Shown: one piece after another, positions 1 through 6,719 of the stretch
Layout: every line of letters begins with the position of its first letter
Position numbering within the stretch: position 1 is the stretch's first letter
Assembly: GCA_964511215.1 (NCBI GenBank)
Contig: CAZEER010000057.1
Coordinates: forward strand, 1-14,850
Direction: 5' to 3'
Length of the DNA stretch: 14,850 nt
Source of the DNA: CAZEER01 sp964511215
GTDB lineage: Bacteria; Fidelibacterota; Marinisomatia; Marinisomatales; UBA1611
Notes under the pieces: model-generated
What the model was told of the DNA's origin: nothing
The model's database searches: none
The model's input: only the letters and a program-made list of their open reading frames with translations
Position numbers and translations under genes: made by a program

Positions 1-1
1 A

Positions 2-229
2 ATGGCTGAAGTAGTTGCTAATACTGGAGTATCAAAAGATAAAGGATATCTATACTATCTAGGTAAAGATGGTAATGTTTGGCGTTCTCAAATGGCAAGG
101 GCTGGTAAAGGCGGAGGCAATGCAACAAAGGTTGCTGATGCTGGTGTAACAAGAGAATCAGGATATCTCTACTTTATTGATAAAAATGGTAATGTTGCTC
201 GTTCTCCAATGGCAAGAGGACGTAAGTAG
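2..229 (+). CDS. Small basic two-repeat protein, function unknown (possibly 5'-truncated)
   Basis: The 75 residues contain two copies of one unit with a 39-residue period: residues 5-33 and 44-72. Each unit has the pattern V-A-x-x-G-V, then GYLY(Y/F), then (D/G)K(D/N)GNV, and ends in MAR. The linker between units is rich in Gly and Lys and the C-terminus is basic (RGRK). I see no signal peptide, membrane segment or known catalytic motif. The GYLY...KDGNV core could form a short beta-hairpin and the Lys/Arg content could suit nucleic-acid or ribosome binding, but both ideas are inference. An ATG lies at base 2, so the gene may be complete, but the ribosome binding site is outside the window and the protein could extend further upstream with more repeats. 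It ends in tandem stops (TAG TAA) and is followed by a strong terminator, which suggests a well-expressed, separately terminated gene. Confidence 0.7.
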   Translation: MAEVVANTGVSKDKGYLYYLGKDGNVWRSQMARAGKGGGNATKVADAGVTRESGYLYFIDKNGNVARSPMARGRK

Positions 230-252
230 TAATTTTAGTTATTTTTTATTAG

Positions 253-286
253 AAAAAGGCTCTCTTTGTGGAGAGCCTTTTTTTTT
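253..286 (+). terminator. Rho-independent terminator after the repeat protein
   Basis: A perfect stem GGCTCTC / GAGAGCC (258-264 with 271-277) has a 6-nt loop TTTGTG. The stem is extended by five A-T pairs (253-257 with 278-282) and sits in a run of nine Ts at 278-286. It lies 24 nt past the stop of the small repeat gene. This is the clearest intrinsic terminator in the window, and it isolates the repeat gene from the next gene. Confidence 0.93.
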
Positions 287-371
287 ATAGAACAATGTGT
301 TAAGTTTAGTAAATTTGAATGGTGTTTAATATCAAGAATTCCTTGGTACTTCTGCGCCGTTAATTAAAACT

Positions 372-1172
372 ATGAAGAAAACAATTATATATAGTATTAC
401 TCTTTTATTCCTTCTTCCTCTTAATGGAGATGATGGGTTACAATTATTTGGCTCAAAAAAAGGTAAAGAAAAAGAAAGTAATAGTAGTGGTAGCAACGCG
501 CTCAGTAGTAATCAGAGGGATGAACCAACAGAAGATTATTCAAGTACTGAAATTACTTCTAGGAAGAATATTGAATCTGTAATTCCTGTAAAGCGTATTC
601 CTGGTGGTTGGGTATTTCGTGATGAATTACTTGCTCCATGGGAATCGAATTTGCCTGCAGTACTTTCAATTATACCTGACACAACAGTTGAGGTGGTCTA
701 TCATGATGATAATAGAACTACACGGGAAGGTTTTGTGTTGCCAATAAAGCGTGCTTCTGTAGAATTTCAATATACATCGAGATTAACTCATGAACTGATT
801 ATGTTGGATTTTGTTAATGTAGATTTTATCTATAGTACCACTAATAATAATGATTCACATTTTATACTTGAAGGAATTGTTAAAAAAGTAAAATTAAAGG
901 ATACAGGTTTTCCCCAGTTAGCAGCTTCAGATATTATAAAACATAAAGTCCTTATGGAGTATGGTACTCCTAAAGAATTCGATGGTGTGTGGCATATATA
1001 TGAAGATATTAATTCCACCTATAAAGTTCGTGAGTTAGATGAACGTAATTTAAAGGTAGAATTGAAAAGTCTTAAAGTTGTTGATAAATTAGAAAAAGCC
1101 ATAGATGATACATATTCTAAGCAAGGAATTGAGTATAAAAAACGTTTAATGGTACAGGGTATTGATATTTAA
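372..1172 (+). CDS. Exported protein of unknown function, upstream of Omp85-like gene
   Basis: A 266-residue protein that I do not recognise. Residues 1-18 look like a signal peptide (MKKT followed by a hydrophobic stretch ending near LPLNG); there is no lipobox cysteine. Residues 27-65 form a Lys/Ser/Glu-rich, probably disordered linker. The remainder (about 70-266) has alternating hydrophobic and polar residues typical of a soluble beta-rich domain, with a GGWVFRDELLAPWE segment near residues 78-91, and a Lys/Glu-rich helical C-terminus. Periplasmic location is inferred. Its stop overlaps the TTG start of the Omp85-like gene by 11 nt, so the two are probably cotranscribed and translationally coupled; a role as periplasmic partner of that protein is possible but unproven. 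No convincing Shine-Dalgarno sequence precedes the ATG. Base composition matches its neighbours. Confidence 0.8.
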   Translation: MKKTIIYSITLLFLLPLNGDDGLQLFGSKKGKEKESNSSGSNALSSNQRDEPTEDYSSTEITSRKNIESVIPVKRIPGGWVFRDELLAPWESNLPAVLSIIPDTTVEVVYHDDNRTTREGFVLPIKRASVEFQYTSRLTHELIMLDFVNVDFIYSTTNNNDSHFILEGIVKKVKLKDTGFPQLAASDIIKHKVLMEYGTPKEFDGVWHIYEDINSTYKVRELDERNLKVELKSLKVVDKLEKAIDDTYSKQGIEYKKRLMVQGIDI

Positions 1173-2481
1173 ATCCGTATTATTGATATACTGGATTAAA
1201 AAAAGGCCTTTTTTAGGCCTTTTTTTCTTTACATTAAGTACTACTATACTTTTTGGCCAAAAAGAATATGTGCCCTTGATTTCAGATATTCAAATTGTAG
1301 GAAACATAAAAACCCATCGTTCTATTTTAGAAAGAGAGATTCACCATCGTGTCAATATTTATTTAGATAGTACAATTGTACAAGAAGATAGGAATCGTTT
1401 GGATAATTTAGGACTATTTAGTGAGATTACTTGGAGAGTAGTACCTATTGAAGATGGAACTGCAATATTAATATTCACTGTTATTGAATCTATTTATTTT
1501 ACTCCGCCTCTTGTATTTCCAACTTATAAAGAAGATACTGGATGGTCTATTGTTGGGTTATGGTACATCAATAATTTTAGGGGAATGGATCAATCATTTT
1601 CTTTAGGAGGAAGTATCGGTGGAGAAGATACCTACGGTCTTAATTTTTCAGATCCCTGGATGTTTGGAGATCATGTTTCGCTTTCCTTAAATGTAGGTAA
1701 AACATTTTACACTCATAGGTTTCTAGGTGAGGATATTGATATAAATAATATAGGTATTAAGGTGGGTAAATGGTTTGGAAAATCAATCAAAACATCAATA
1801 GGTGTTGATATAGAGTCAAAGACATTTTCAAAACAAGAAATTATGGCTGAATTCTTTTACCTTGCACCTAATGCAACAATAAAGTATGATACAAGAGATA
1901 TTTTTTGGAATCCAGGGAAAGGGGTATTAGTGAGTCAAAGTATATATCATAAAGAGGGAATTTATCCAAAAGATTTTCGAATGACTAATTTGACTCAATC
2001 TTTCTCATGGTACCATGCACTTAATAATAAAGAAAAAAAACTTATTGTTGCTTTTAATGGTATTTTGAAAAATAAAATAGGTGATAGGGACAATTATTGG
2101 CTTGATTATTTTGGAAATTCATCTACAATACGTGGTTGGTCATTGCCAGATTCAAATCTTTATTTTTCAGGAAAGGAATTATTTAGATTTGGGCATGAAT
2201 CAATTTATGGTTCTATTGAATTAAGACAGGAAGTTATACCTAAGCATGCTACTTCTATTGGTGCAGAATTAGGATTACTTATAGTCCTATTTGCTGATGT
2301 TGGTCTGATTTCAGACCAATGGAAGTACCTAAAAGATCAATTACCTATTTATGGTTTTGGTGCAGGTATACGTGTGCCATTTCCATTGATAGGCTCGATT
2401 AGATTTGATTATGGATGGGGATACAGAGGTGGAGAGTGGAATACTGGGGCTATACATTGGGCAATTGGTCAGAAATTTTAG
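1162..2481 (+). CDS. Omp85/BamA-superfamily outer-membrane protein with one POTRA domain
   Basis: Members of this superfamily insert or export proteins at the outer membrane. Numbered from the TTG at 1162, residues 13-32 form a signal peptide (KKRP, then a Phe/Leu-rich core, cleavage likely near FG-Q). Residues about 40-110 match one POTRA domain, with an IVGN turn and a DNLGLF helix end. The rest is a 16-strand-type barrel: DPWMFG at 164-169, YDTRD at 242-246, and IRGW at 323-326 matching the conserved loop-6 (V/I)RG(Y/F/W) motif. The protein ends in a C-terminal Phe, as barrel substrates do. At about 439 residues it is far shorter than BamA, which has five POTRAs, so it is more likely an accessory Omp85 or a surface-antigen-domain protein than the core BamA. 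There is no ATG start: in-frame TTG codons at 1162 and 1183 are the candidates. The signal-peptide codons coincide with a terminator-like hairpin. Confidence 0.88.
   Translation: MIFKSVLLIYWIKKRPFLGLFFFTLSTTILFGQKEYVPLISDIQIVGNIKTHRSILEREIHHRVNIYLDSTIVQEDRNRLDNLGLFSEITWRVVPIEDGTAILIFTVIESIYFTPPLVFPTYKEDTGWSIVGLWYINNFRGMDQSFSLGGSIGGEDTYGLNFSDPWMFGDHVSLSLNVGKTFYTHRFLGEDIDINNIGIKVGKWFGKSIKTSIGVDIESKTFSKQEIMAEFFYLAPNATIKYDTRDIFWNPGKGVLVSQSIYHKEGIYPKDFRMTNLTQSFSWYHALNNKEKKLIVAFNGILKNKIGDRDNYWLDYFGNSSTIRGWSLPDSNLYFSGKELFRFGHESIYGSIELRQEVIPKHATSIGAELGLLIVLFADVGLISDQWKYLKDQLPIYGFGAGIRVPFPLIGSIRFDYGWGYRGGEWNTGAIHWAIGQKF
1198..1230 (+). terminator. Terminator-like hairpin inside the Omp85 signal-peptide codons
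   Basis: A perfect 12-bp stem (1198-1209 with 1215-1226: seven A-T pairs, GGCC, then T-A) has a TTTTT loop and is followed by T-rich sequence to 1230. It has the shape of an intrinsic terminator and lies 26 nt past the stop of the upstream gene. The same bases encode the K-K-R-P-F-L-G-L-F-F-F part of the signal peptide, so any termination would attenuate the downstream gene. The stem is A/T-heavy with only four G-C pairs, so strength is uncertain. Confidence 0.55.
2300..2319. repeat. Perfect 9-bp inverted repeat within the Omp85 gene
   Basis: TTGGTCTGA (2300-2308) and TCAGACCAA (2311-2319) are exact reverse complements with a 2-nt spacer, within codons for the last strands of the barrel. The spacer is too short for a good hairpin loop without opening a pair, and no T-run follows. 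It may be a protein-binding palindrome or chance. Confidence 0.35.
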
Positions 2482-2486
2482 AGGGT

Positions 2487-3080
2487 TTATGGAAGAGGAT
2501 TTTCATTTGGTGCTAGTATACCGCCTGAAATAATTGTTTTTAATCCTTTTTCTACTGACATTCCAGTTGGTATTGTATCTGACTGCGGAATTAATAAGAA
2601 AAAACCAGAAGTAGGGTTTGGTGTTGTAGGTACAAATAAATGGTAATATGGTATTCCATCTGTACTTTTTGAGCTACCACTTATAAAAGCCATGGTCCAT
2701 AATCCATTGCGAGGATATTGAATATAAACAGCACCTTCAAAAGCATCCATTGAACCAGTAGTAAAGGTATCTGTAATCTGTTTTAATGTAGTATAGATCA
2801 TGTTTACAATAGGAACCTTTTTTACTATTTTTTCACCAATATTGAAAATTTTCCGACCTAAATAATTAGTTAATAACAAGCCGAGTATATAAATCAGAAT
2901 GATGGTAAGAATTATTCCGAGTCCAGGGATATCTATACTAAACTGTTTTAATAATGGATCTGATATATCTTCTAGAGCAGTGAATAGAAATTTGATTACA
3001 ATAAATGTAAAATAAAGGGGTAATAGTGTAGCAAGCCCTAGAAATAATTTTGATCTAAAATTTTGAATGATCGCATTCAT
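2487..3080 (-). CDS. DUF502 family inner-membrane protein
   Basis: The 197 residues match the DUF502 (COG2928) family of bacterial membrane proteins, whose function is not established. Two hydrophobic segments are visible, at about 12-34 (ending the GLATLLPLYFTF stretch) and 52-72 (IPGLGIILTIILIYILGLLL). They are followed by the family's KKVPIVNMIYTTLKQ segment (88-101) and the signature VPTTPNPTSGFF (150-161), then a Gly/Ile-rich tail ending PNENPLP. The length is typical of the family. It is the last gene of the minus-strand group, 43 nt downstream of ogt, and converges with the Omp85-like gene with only 5 nt between the two stops. No terminator is visible after it, so its transcript probably runs into the antisense of the barrel gene. 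Confidence 0.88.
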   Translation of the reverse strand: MNAIIQNFRSKLFLGLATLLPLYFTFIVIKFLFTALEDISDPLLKQFSIDIPGLGIILTIILIYILGLLLTNYLGRKIFNIGEKIVKKVPIVNMIYTTLKQITDTFTTGSMDAFEGAVYIQYPRNGLWTMAFISGSSKSTDGIPYYHLFVPTTPNPTSGFFLLIPQSDTIPTGMSVEKGLKTIISGGILAPNENPLP

Positions 3081-3123
3081 AAGTAAGTAAAATTAATTGA
3101 GTTTTTATGATAATTAAAAGATA

Positions 3124-3609
3124 CTAATTAGAGATAAAAAAATTTGAGTGCTCATGTTTTAGGAGAAATAATTTTTTATCAATGCCTCCACTATAACCAC
3201 CTAAAGTCCTATTAGAAGAAATAACTCTATGACACGGTATGATTATTGGGATAGGGTTTTTTGCATTTGCTGTTCCAACAGCTCTTGTAGCATTATGGTT
3301 TTTTAATTCTACGGCAATTTTTTGATAAGATTTTGTTTGCCCAAACTTTATTTTTGATACTTGATTAAGTACACTTTGATAAAATGGTGGCATATTTAAT
3401 TCAAAAGGTAAGGTGAAGGTTTTTCTCCCTGAATAAAAGTACTCATTTAGTTCTTTAATTGCCTGTGTAGTTACTGGATGCCATTTCTTTTTAGGTAGTT
3501 TTATGGTATTTCTTAGAGTGTTTAAGAATGTAATGCTTAATAAAGCCGTTGAGTTAGTACAAATTTCGAGGCATCCAATCGGTGAATCTATTATTGCAAT
3601 ATTATTCAT
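3124..3609 (-). CDS. ogt: Methylated-DNA--protein-cysteine methyltransferase (O6-alkylguanine repair)
   Basis: This is a suicide DNA-repair enzyme that transfers the alkyl group from O6-alkylguanine (or O4-alkylthymine) onto its own cysteine in the cytoplasm. The 161 residues contain the invariant active-site motif IPCHRVI with Cys126, the ATRAVG segment with the arginine finger at Arg110, the KIKFGQTKSY stretch (86-95) leading into the helix-turn-helix, and the C-terminal LGGYSGGIDKKLFLLKHE segment, all typical of the Ogt/MGMT fold. The length is that of a standalone enzyme with no Ada activator domain. The ATG at 3609 gives the expected start (MNNIAIIDSPIGCLEI, a short beta-rich N-domain). 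It lies 205 nt downstream of secF on the same strand, so it may have its own promoter. Confidence 0.95.
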   Translation of the reverse strand: MNNIAIIDSPIGCLEICTNSTALLSITFLNTLRNTIKLPKKKWHPVTTQAIKELNEYFYSGRKTFTLPFELNMPPFYQSVLNQVSKIKFGQTKSYQKIAVELKNHNATRAVGTANAKNPIPIIIPCHRVISSNRTLGGYSGGIDKKLFLLKHEHSNFFISN

Positions 3610-3814
3610 TGATCTTAATATATAAAAAGCATATGATATTCATACTTTCTCCAAAAGTAAGAGAATTATTTATCAAGTTTTATTAAATCCATCCACATCA
3701 TATGTCATATAAAATTAAAATAATCCATAAAAGGATAATAATCTATTGAGGTGTATAAAAAATGCCAATTTTAGAACAGCACTTAAATAAAATAGTTTAT
3801 TTAGTTAATTTTTG
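3610..3814. other. 205-bp AT-rich intergenic region between secF and ogt
   Basis: It holds no long ORF or RNA gene that I can recognise. It probably contains the ogt promoter, read leftward, but no clear -10/-35 pair stands out. A 35-codon plus-strand ORF with a GAGGTG at 8-nt spacing (3762-3869) runs antisense into secF and is not called as a gene. Confidence 0.5.
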
Positions 3815-4735
3815 TTATGATTTTGACATTCTAATTATGACGGGGCTTGCAACAAATATACTGGAATAAGTACCTATAATAACACCAATAATCATAGCAA
3901 AAGCAAAAGTGTGAATTACTTCACCTCCAAAAATAAATAAGATAAAAACCACAAAAAACGTGGTGAGAGATGTAACAATTGTACGGCTTAATGATTCATT
4001 GATGCTTTGATTGACAACAGAATTTAAGGGAGAATTTTTTTGGAGTTTAACATTCTCTCTAACTCTATCAAATATAACGATTGTATCATTTAGAGAATAT
4101 CCAACGATTGTAAGAAATGCAGCAATAACTGCTAGGGATATTTCGTAATCAAGAATAGAAAACACCCCTACTGTAATTAAAACATCATGTGCTAAAGCTG
4201 CGATCGCCCCTACCGCATATTTAAACTCAAATCGAATTGATATATAAATTAATATTAATAATAATGCACTAATGATAGCCATAACTGCATCACCTCTTAA
4301 TTCGGCTCCAATTTTAGGGCCTACCTTTTCTATAGATAAAACAAAATCAGTTTTATTTTGAGGAACTAGCTGTGGGTAAATTTGCGCCAATTTCTCAACA
4401 ATTTTATTTGAAAATTTTTCAGGCTCATTATCTAAACTTGCTAATCGAATTGCAACATTTGATTCATCACCAAATTGTTTTATTTCGGCCTTACTAAAAT
4501 CAAAATTTTGCCCTTCAATTATAACATTATCCATCGCAGAACGAATTTTGTTTATATCAATCGGCTCAATAAAATTTACTGCGACTAAAGTTCCTCCTTT
4601 GAAATCAATACTTAATTTTGGTCCGCCATTTACTACTAGTGAGATAAAACCTACAAGGATGAGTAGTAGAGATGCAAAACCCCCCAACCGAGAATGATTC
4701 ATAAAATTAATATTTGTATCTTTGATAATTCTCAT
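3815..4735 (-). CDS. secF: Protein translocase subunit SecF
   Basis: SecF forms a complex with SecD in the inner membrane that uses the proton motive force to pull exported proteins through SecYEG. The 306 residues show a first membrane helix (about 18-36), the FKGGT motif (45-49) opening the periplasmic domain, and a C-terminal RND-type block of five helices. That block holds the signature AALAHDVLIT (179-188) and VGYSLNDTIVIFDRVREN (211-228), the conserved segment of the SecD/SecF membrane domain. The length is normal for a separate SecF. It starts 1 nt after the secD stop, so it is translationally coupled to secD; many Bacteroidota instead fuse the two proteins. There is no YajC gene in the window. 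The start has no strong Shine-Dalgarno site. Confidence 0.97.
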   Translation of the reverse strand: MRIIKDTNINFMNHSRLGGFASLLLILVGFISLVVNGGPKLSIDFKGGTLVAVNFIEPIDINKIRSAMDNVIIEGQNFDFSKAEIKQFGDESNVAIRLASLDNEPEKFSNKIVEKLAQIYPQLVPQNKTDFVLSIEKVGPKIGAELRGDAVMAIISALLLILIYISIRFEFKYAVGAIAALAHDVLITVGVFSILDYEISLAVIAAFLTIVGYSLNDTIVIFDRVRENVKLQKNSPLNSVVNQSINESLSRTIVTSLTTFFVVFILFIFGGEVIHTFAFAMIIGVIIGTYSSIFVASPVIIRMSKS

Positions 4736-4736
4736 T

Positions 4737-6638
4737 TTAGATACTTAATGTAGTAATAGTTCTTTTTGTAACATATGCACTGAAAATTGTACGTGTAATA
4801 TAAATTGCTGTAAACATACTTATTAAAATTCCCCAGAATAGTACAGTTGCAAATCCCTTGATTGGTCCTGTACCAAATTGATAGAGAACAAGAGAAGCAA
4901 TCAAGGTAGTTAAATTGGCATCAATAATAGTAGTAATAGCGCGATCGTATCCGGCATCAATAGCTGCTTTTGGAGTCTTACCTTTTCGTAATTCCTCTCT
5001 TATACGCTCAAAAATAATTACATTGGCGTCTATAGACATTCCTACTGTTAAGATAAGTCCTGCAATACCTGGAAGAGTAAGTGTGGCTTGTAAGGAGGCA
5101 AGGATAGCAAGTACTAAGATGATATTCCAAATCAATGCAAAATTTGCTACAGTACCAGCAAGCTTGTAATAAGTAAACATAAAAATTAATACCACAATAA
5201 GTCCAAATATTACAGCTTGTGTTCCTTTGGTGATTGAATCTGCACCGAGACTAGGGCCAACAATCCTCTCTTCAATTATTTCTACTGGAGCGGGTAGCGC
5301 ACCAGCTCTTAAAATAATTGCAATATCTTTTGCTTCATTTATATTTGCAAAACCCTCTATCTGAGTTCTTCCTCCAGGAATTTTTTCACGTATTGATGGC
5401 GCCATATGAACTTTTTTATCTAAAACAATAGCAATTCTTTCGCCTACATTAGCACCCGTTACGCGCGACCAAGTCCTGGAACCCTCACTGTTCATTGTTA
5501 ACGAAACAACGGGCTGCCCGGCAGTGCCACCTCCCAATGAACCCAGATCTGCTCGAGCTTCTTCAACTATACCACCAGTTAATTCAGGTCTACTCTCAAG
5601 ATAATAAAGACGATAAAATTTTTCATTTCCATCGGGATTTATTGATTGTGCTTCTTGGCTAAGAAGAAATTGGCCATTTGCATTATCTAACTTTTTTTGA
5701 ACATCATCATTCTCTAGTAATTTTTTAAAAGAATAAATATTTTTTTCTTCTATACCTATATTACCAGGCAATGCTGTTAATAGGCTTGAAAATTGAGACT
5801 CCTTAAAAATATCATCAATATTATCTTGCACTGAAGCATCATTAGAAGATGTATTATTTTCATCAAAAAGTTCAGAGACAGGTGTCGCTTGATTTTCTAC
5901 TTTTTCATCCAATCCAGTTTTATTTTGAGATGATTCATCGCTTCTTTCAGGGGTATCTATAATATCAGAACTAGTTTGAAAAACATTATCTAATTGGGCT
6001 ATCATTTCATTTGTTAATGCATTATTTTTAACCAAATAAAATTCAAGTAAGGCTGTACTCTGCAAAAGCGCTCGAGCCCTTTCTGAATCTTGGATCCCAG
6101 CCAGCTCAACAACAATTCTATGCTGACCTTGTTTTTGAATTGTTGGTTCAGATACTCCAAACTGGTCGACCCGATTTTGTAAAATCTCAAGCACACGGTT
6201 GATAGCATCATCAGCTTCTTCTGATAATTTATTCATAATTTCATCTATAGATGCCCCATATTCATAGAAATAGCGTGAAAGTTTAATCCCATCAATTGCT
6301 ACTTCATCTCTAAAGGCATTAAAAAAATCTAAATCAGGATTTAATGACCTTTGTTTGGCATTAAAAATCACTTGTTCTAAACGTTCATCTTTCATGGATG
6401 CAAGATTGCTTACTAGAGTAGGTATGTCAGCCTCTAAAACAATATACATGCCGCCTTTTAAATCCAGGCCTTGTTTTATAATTCGTGACTCAACTTGATC
6501 AAGGTCTCCAACTTCGCGTAATTTTTCTTTTTTCTCATCCGACATATTATGATATTGCCAGGTTGGGAATAATGTATACATTGCCCAGGAAAATATAATT
6601 CCAATAATTAAATATCTAGGTGTTAGCTCTTTATGCAT
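4737..6638 (-). CDS. secD: Protein translocase subunit SecD
   Basis: SecD is the larger subunit of the SecDF export motor. Its 633 residues begin with a membrane helix (about 9-24), followed by the GLDLKGGMYIVLEAD motif (57-71), a large periplasmic P1 region with the EILQNRVDQFGVSEP segment (151-165), and the GGRTQIEGF and ILRAGALPAP segments (422-430, 442-451). The C-terminal block of helices begins near 465 and contains TVGMSIDANVIIFERIREEL (531-550), with the conserved Asp of the proton pathway. Residues about 222-285 are unusually acidic and Ser/Asn-rich, probably a disordered linker within P1. The length is close to E. coli SecD (615). The gene heads the minus-strand cluster secD-secF-(ogt-DUF502), 81 nt after kbl. 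Confidence 0.97.
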   Translation of the reverse strand: MHKELTPRYLIIGIIFSWAMYTLFPTWQYHNMSDEKKEKLREVGDLDQVESRIIKQGLDLKGGMYIVLEADIPTLVSNLASMKDERLEQVIFNAKQRSLNPDLDFFNAFRDEVAIDGIKLSRYFYEYGASIDEIMNKLSEEADDAINRVLEILQNRVDQFGVSEPTIQKQGQHRIVVELAGIQDSERARALLQSTALLEFYLVKNNALTNEMIAQLDNVFQTSSDIIDTPERSDESSQNKTGLDEKVENQATPVSELFDENNTSSNDASVQDNIDDIFKESQFSSLLTALPGNIGIEEKNIYSFKKLLENDDVQKKLDNANGQFLLSQEAQSINPDGNEKFYRLYYLESRPELTGGIVEEARADLGSLGGGTAGQPVVSLTMNSEGSRTWSRVTGANVGERIAIVLDKKVHMAPSIREKIPGGRTQIEGFANINEAKDIAIILRAGALPAPVEIIEERIVGPSLGADSITKGTQAVIFGLIVVLIFMFTYYKLAGTVANFALIWNIILVLAILASLQATLTLPGIAGLILTVGMSIDANVIIFERIREELRKGKTPKAAIDAGYDRAITTIIDANLTTLIASLVLYQFGTGPIKGFATVLFWGILISMFTAIYITRTIFSAYVTKRTITTLSI

Positions 6639-6687
6639 ATAAATATTTTATATTTTCACTCTGAAAACCGGTGAATATACTTTATGC

Positions 6688-6715
6688 AATGTCTGGTAGC
6701 AAGGAAACAGACATT
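6688..6715. repeat. 8-bp inverted repeat between kbl and secD
   Basis: AATGTCTG (6688-6695) and CAGACATT (6708-6715) are perfect reverse complements with a 12-nt spacer. They sit 4 nt past the kbl stop and upstream of secD. Read on the minus strand, no T-run follows, so it is a poor intrinsic terminator. It could be a weak 3'-end stabilising hairpin for tdh-kbl mRNA or an operator for secD; chance is also possible. Confidence 0.3.
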
Positions 6716-6719
6716 TAAA

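Noticed and set aside
315..330. TTGAAT and TTTAAT as a promoter for the unknown exported protein
   Set aside because: The spacing between the hexamers is only 4 nt.
3630..3706. CATATGAT / ATCATATG inverted pair between secF and ogt
   Set aside because: A/T-rich 8-mers about 60 nt apart in AT-rich DNA are expected by chance.
3762..3869. 35-codon plus-strand ORF with GAGGTG 8 nt before its ATG
   Set aside because: It runs antisense into the 3' end of secF, has no recognisable motif, and half of it is constrained by secF codons; likely chance.
4915..5169. 84-codon plus-strand ORF inside secD
   Set aside because: Antisense shadow of the conserved SecD membrane domain codons.
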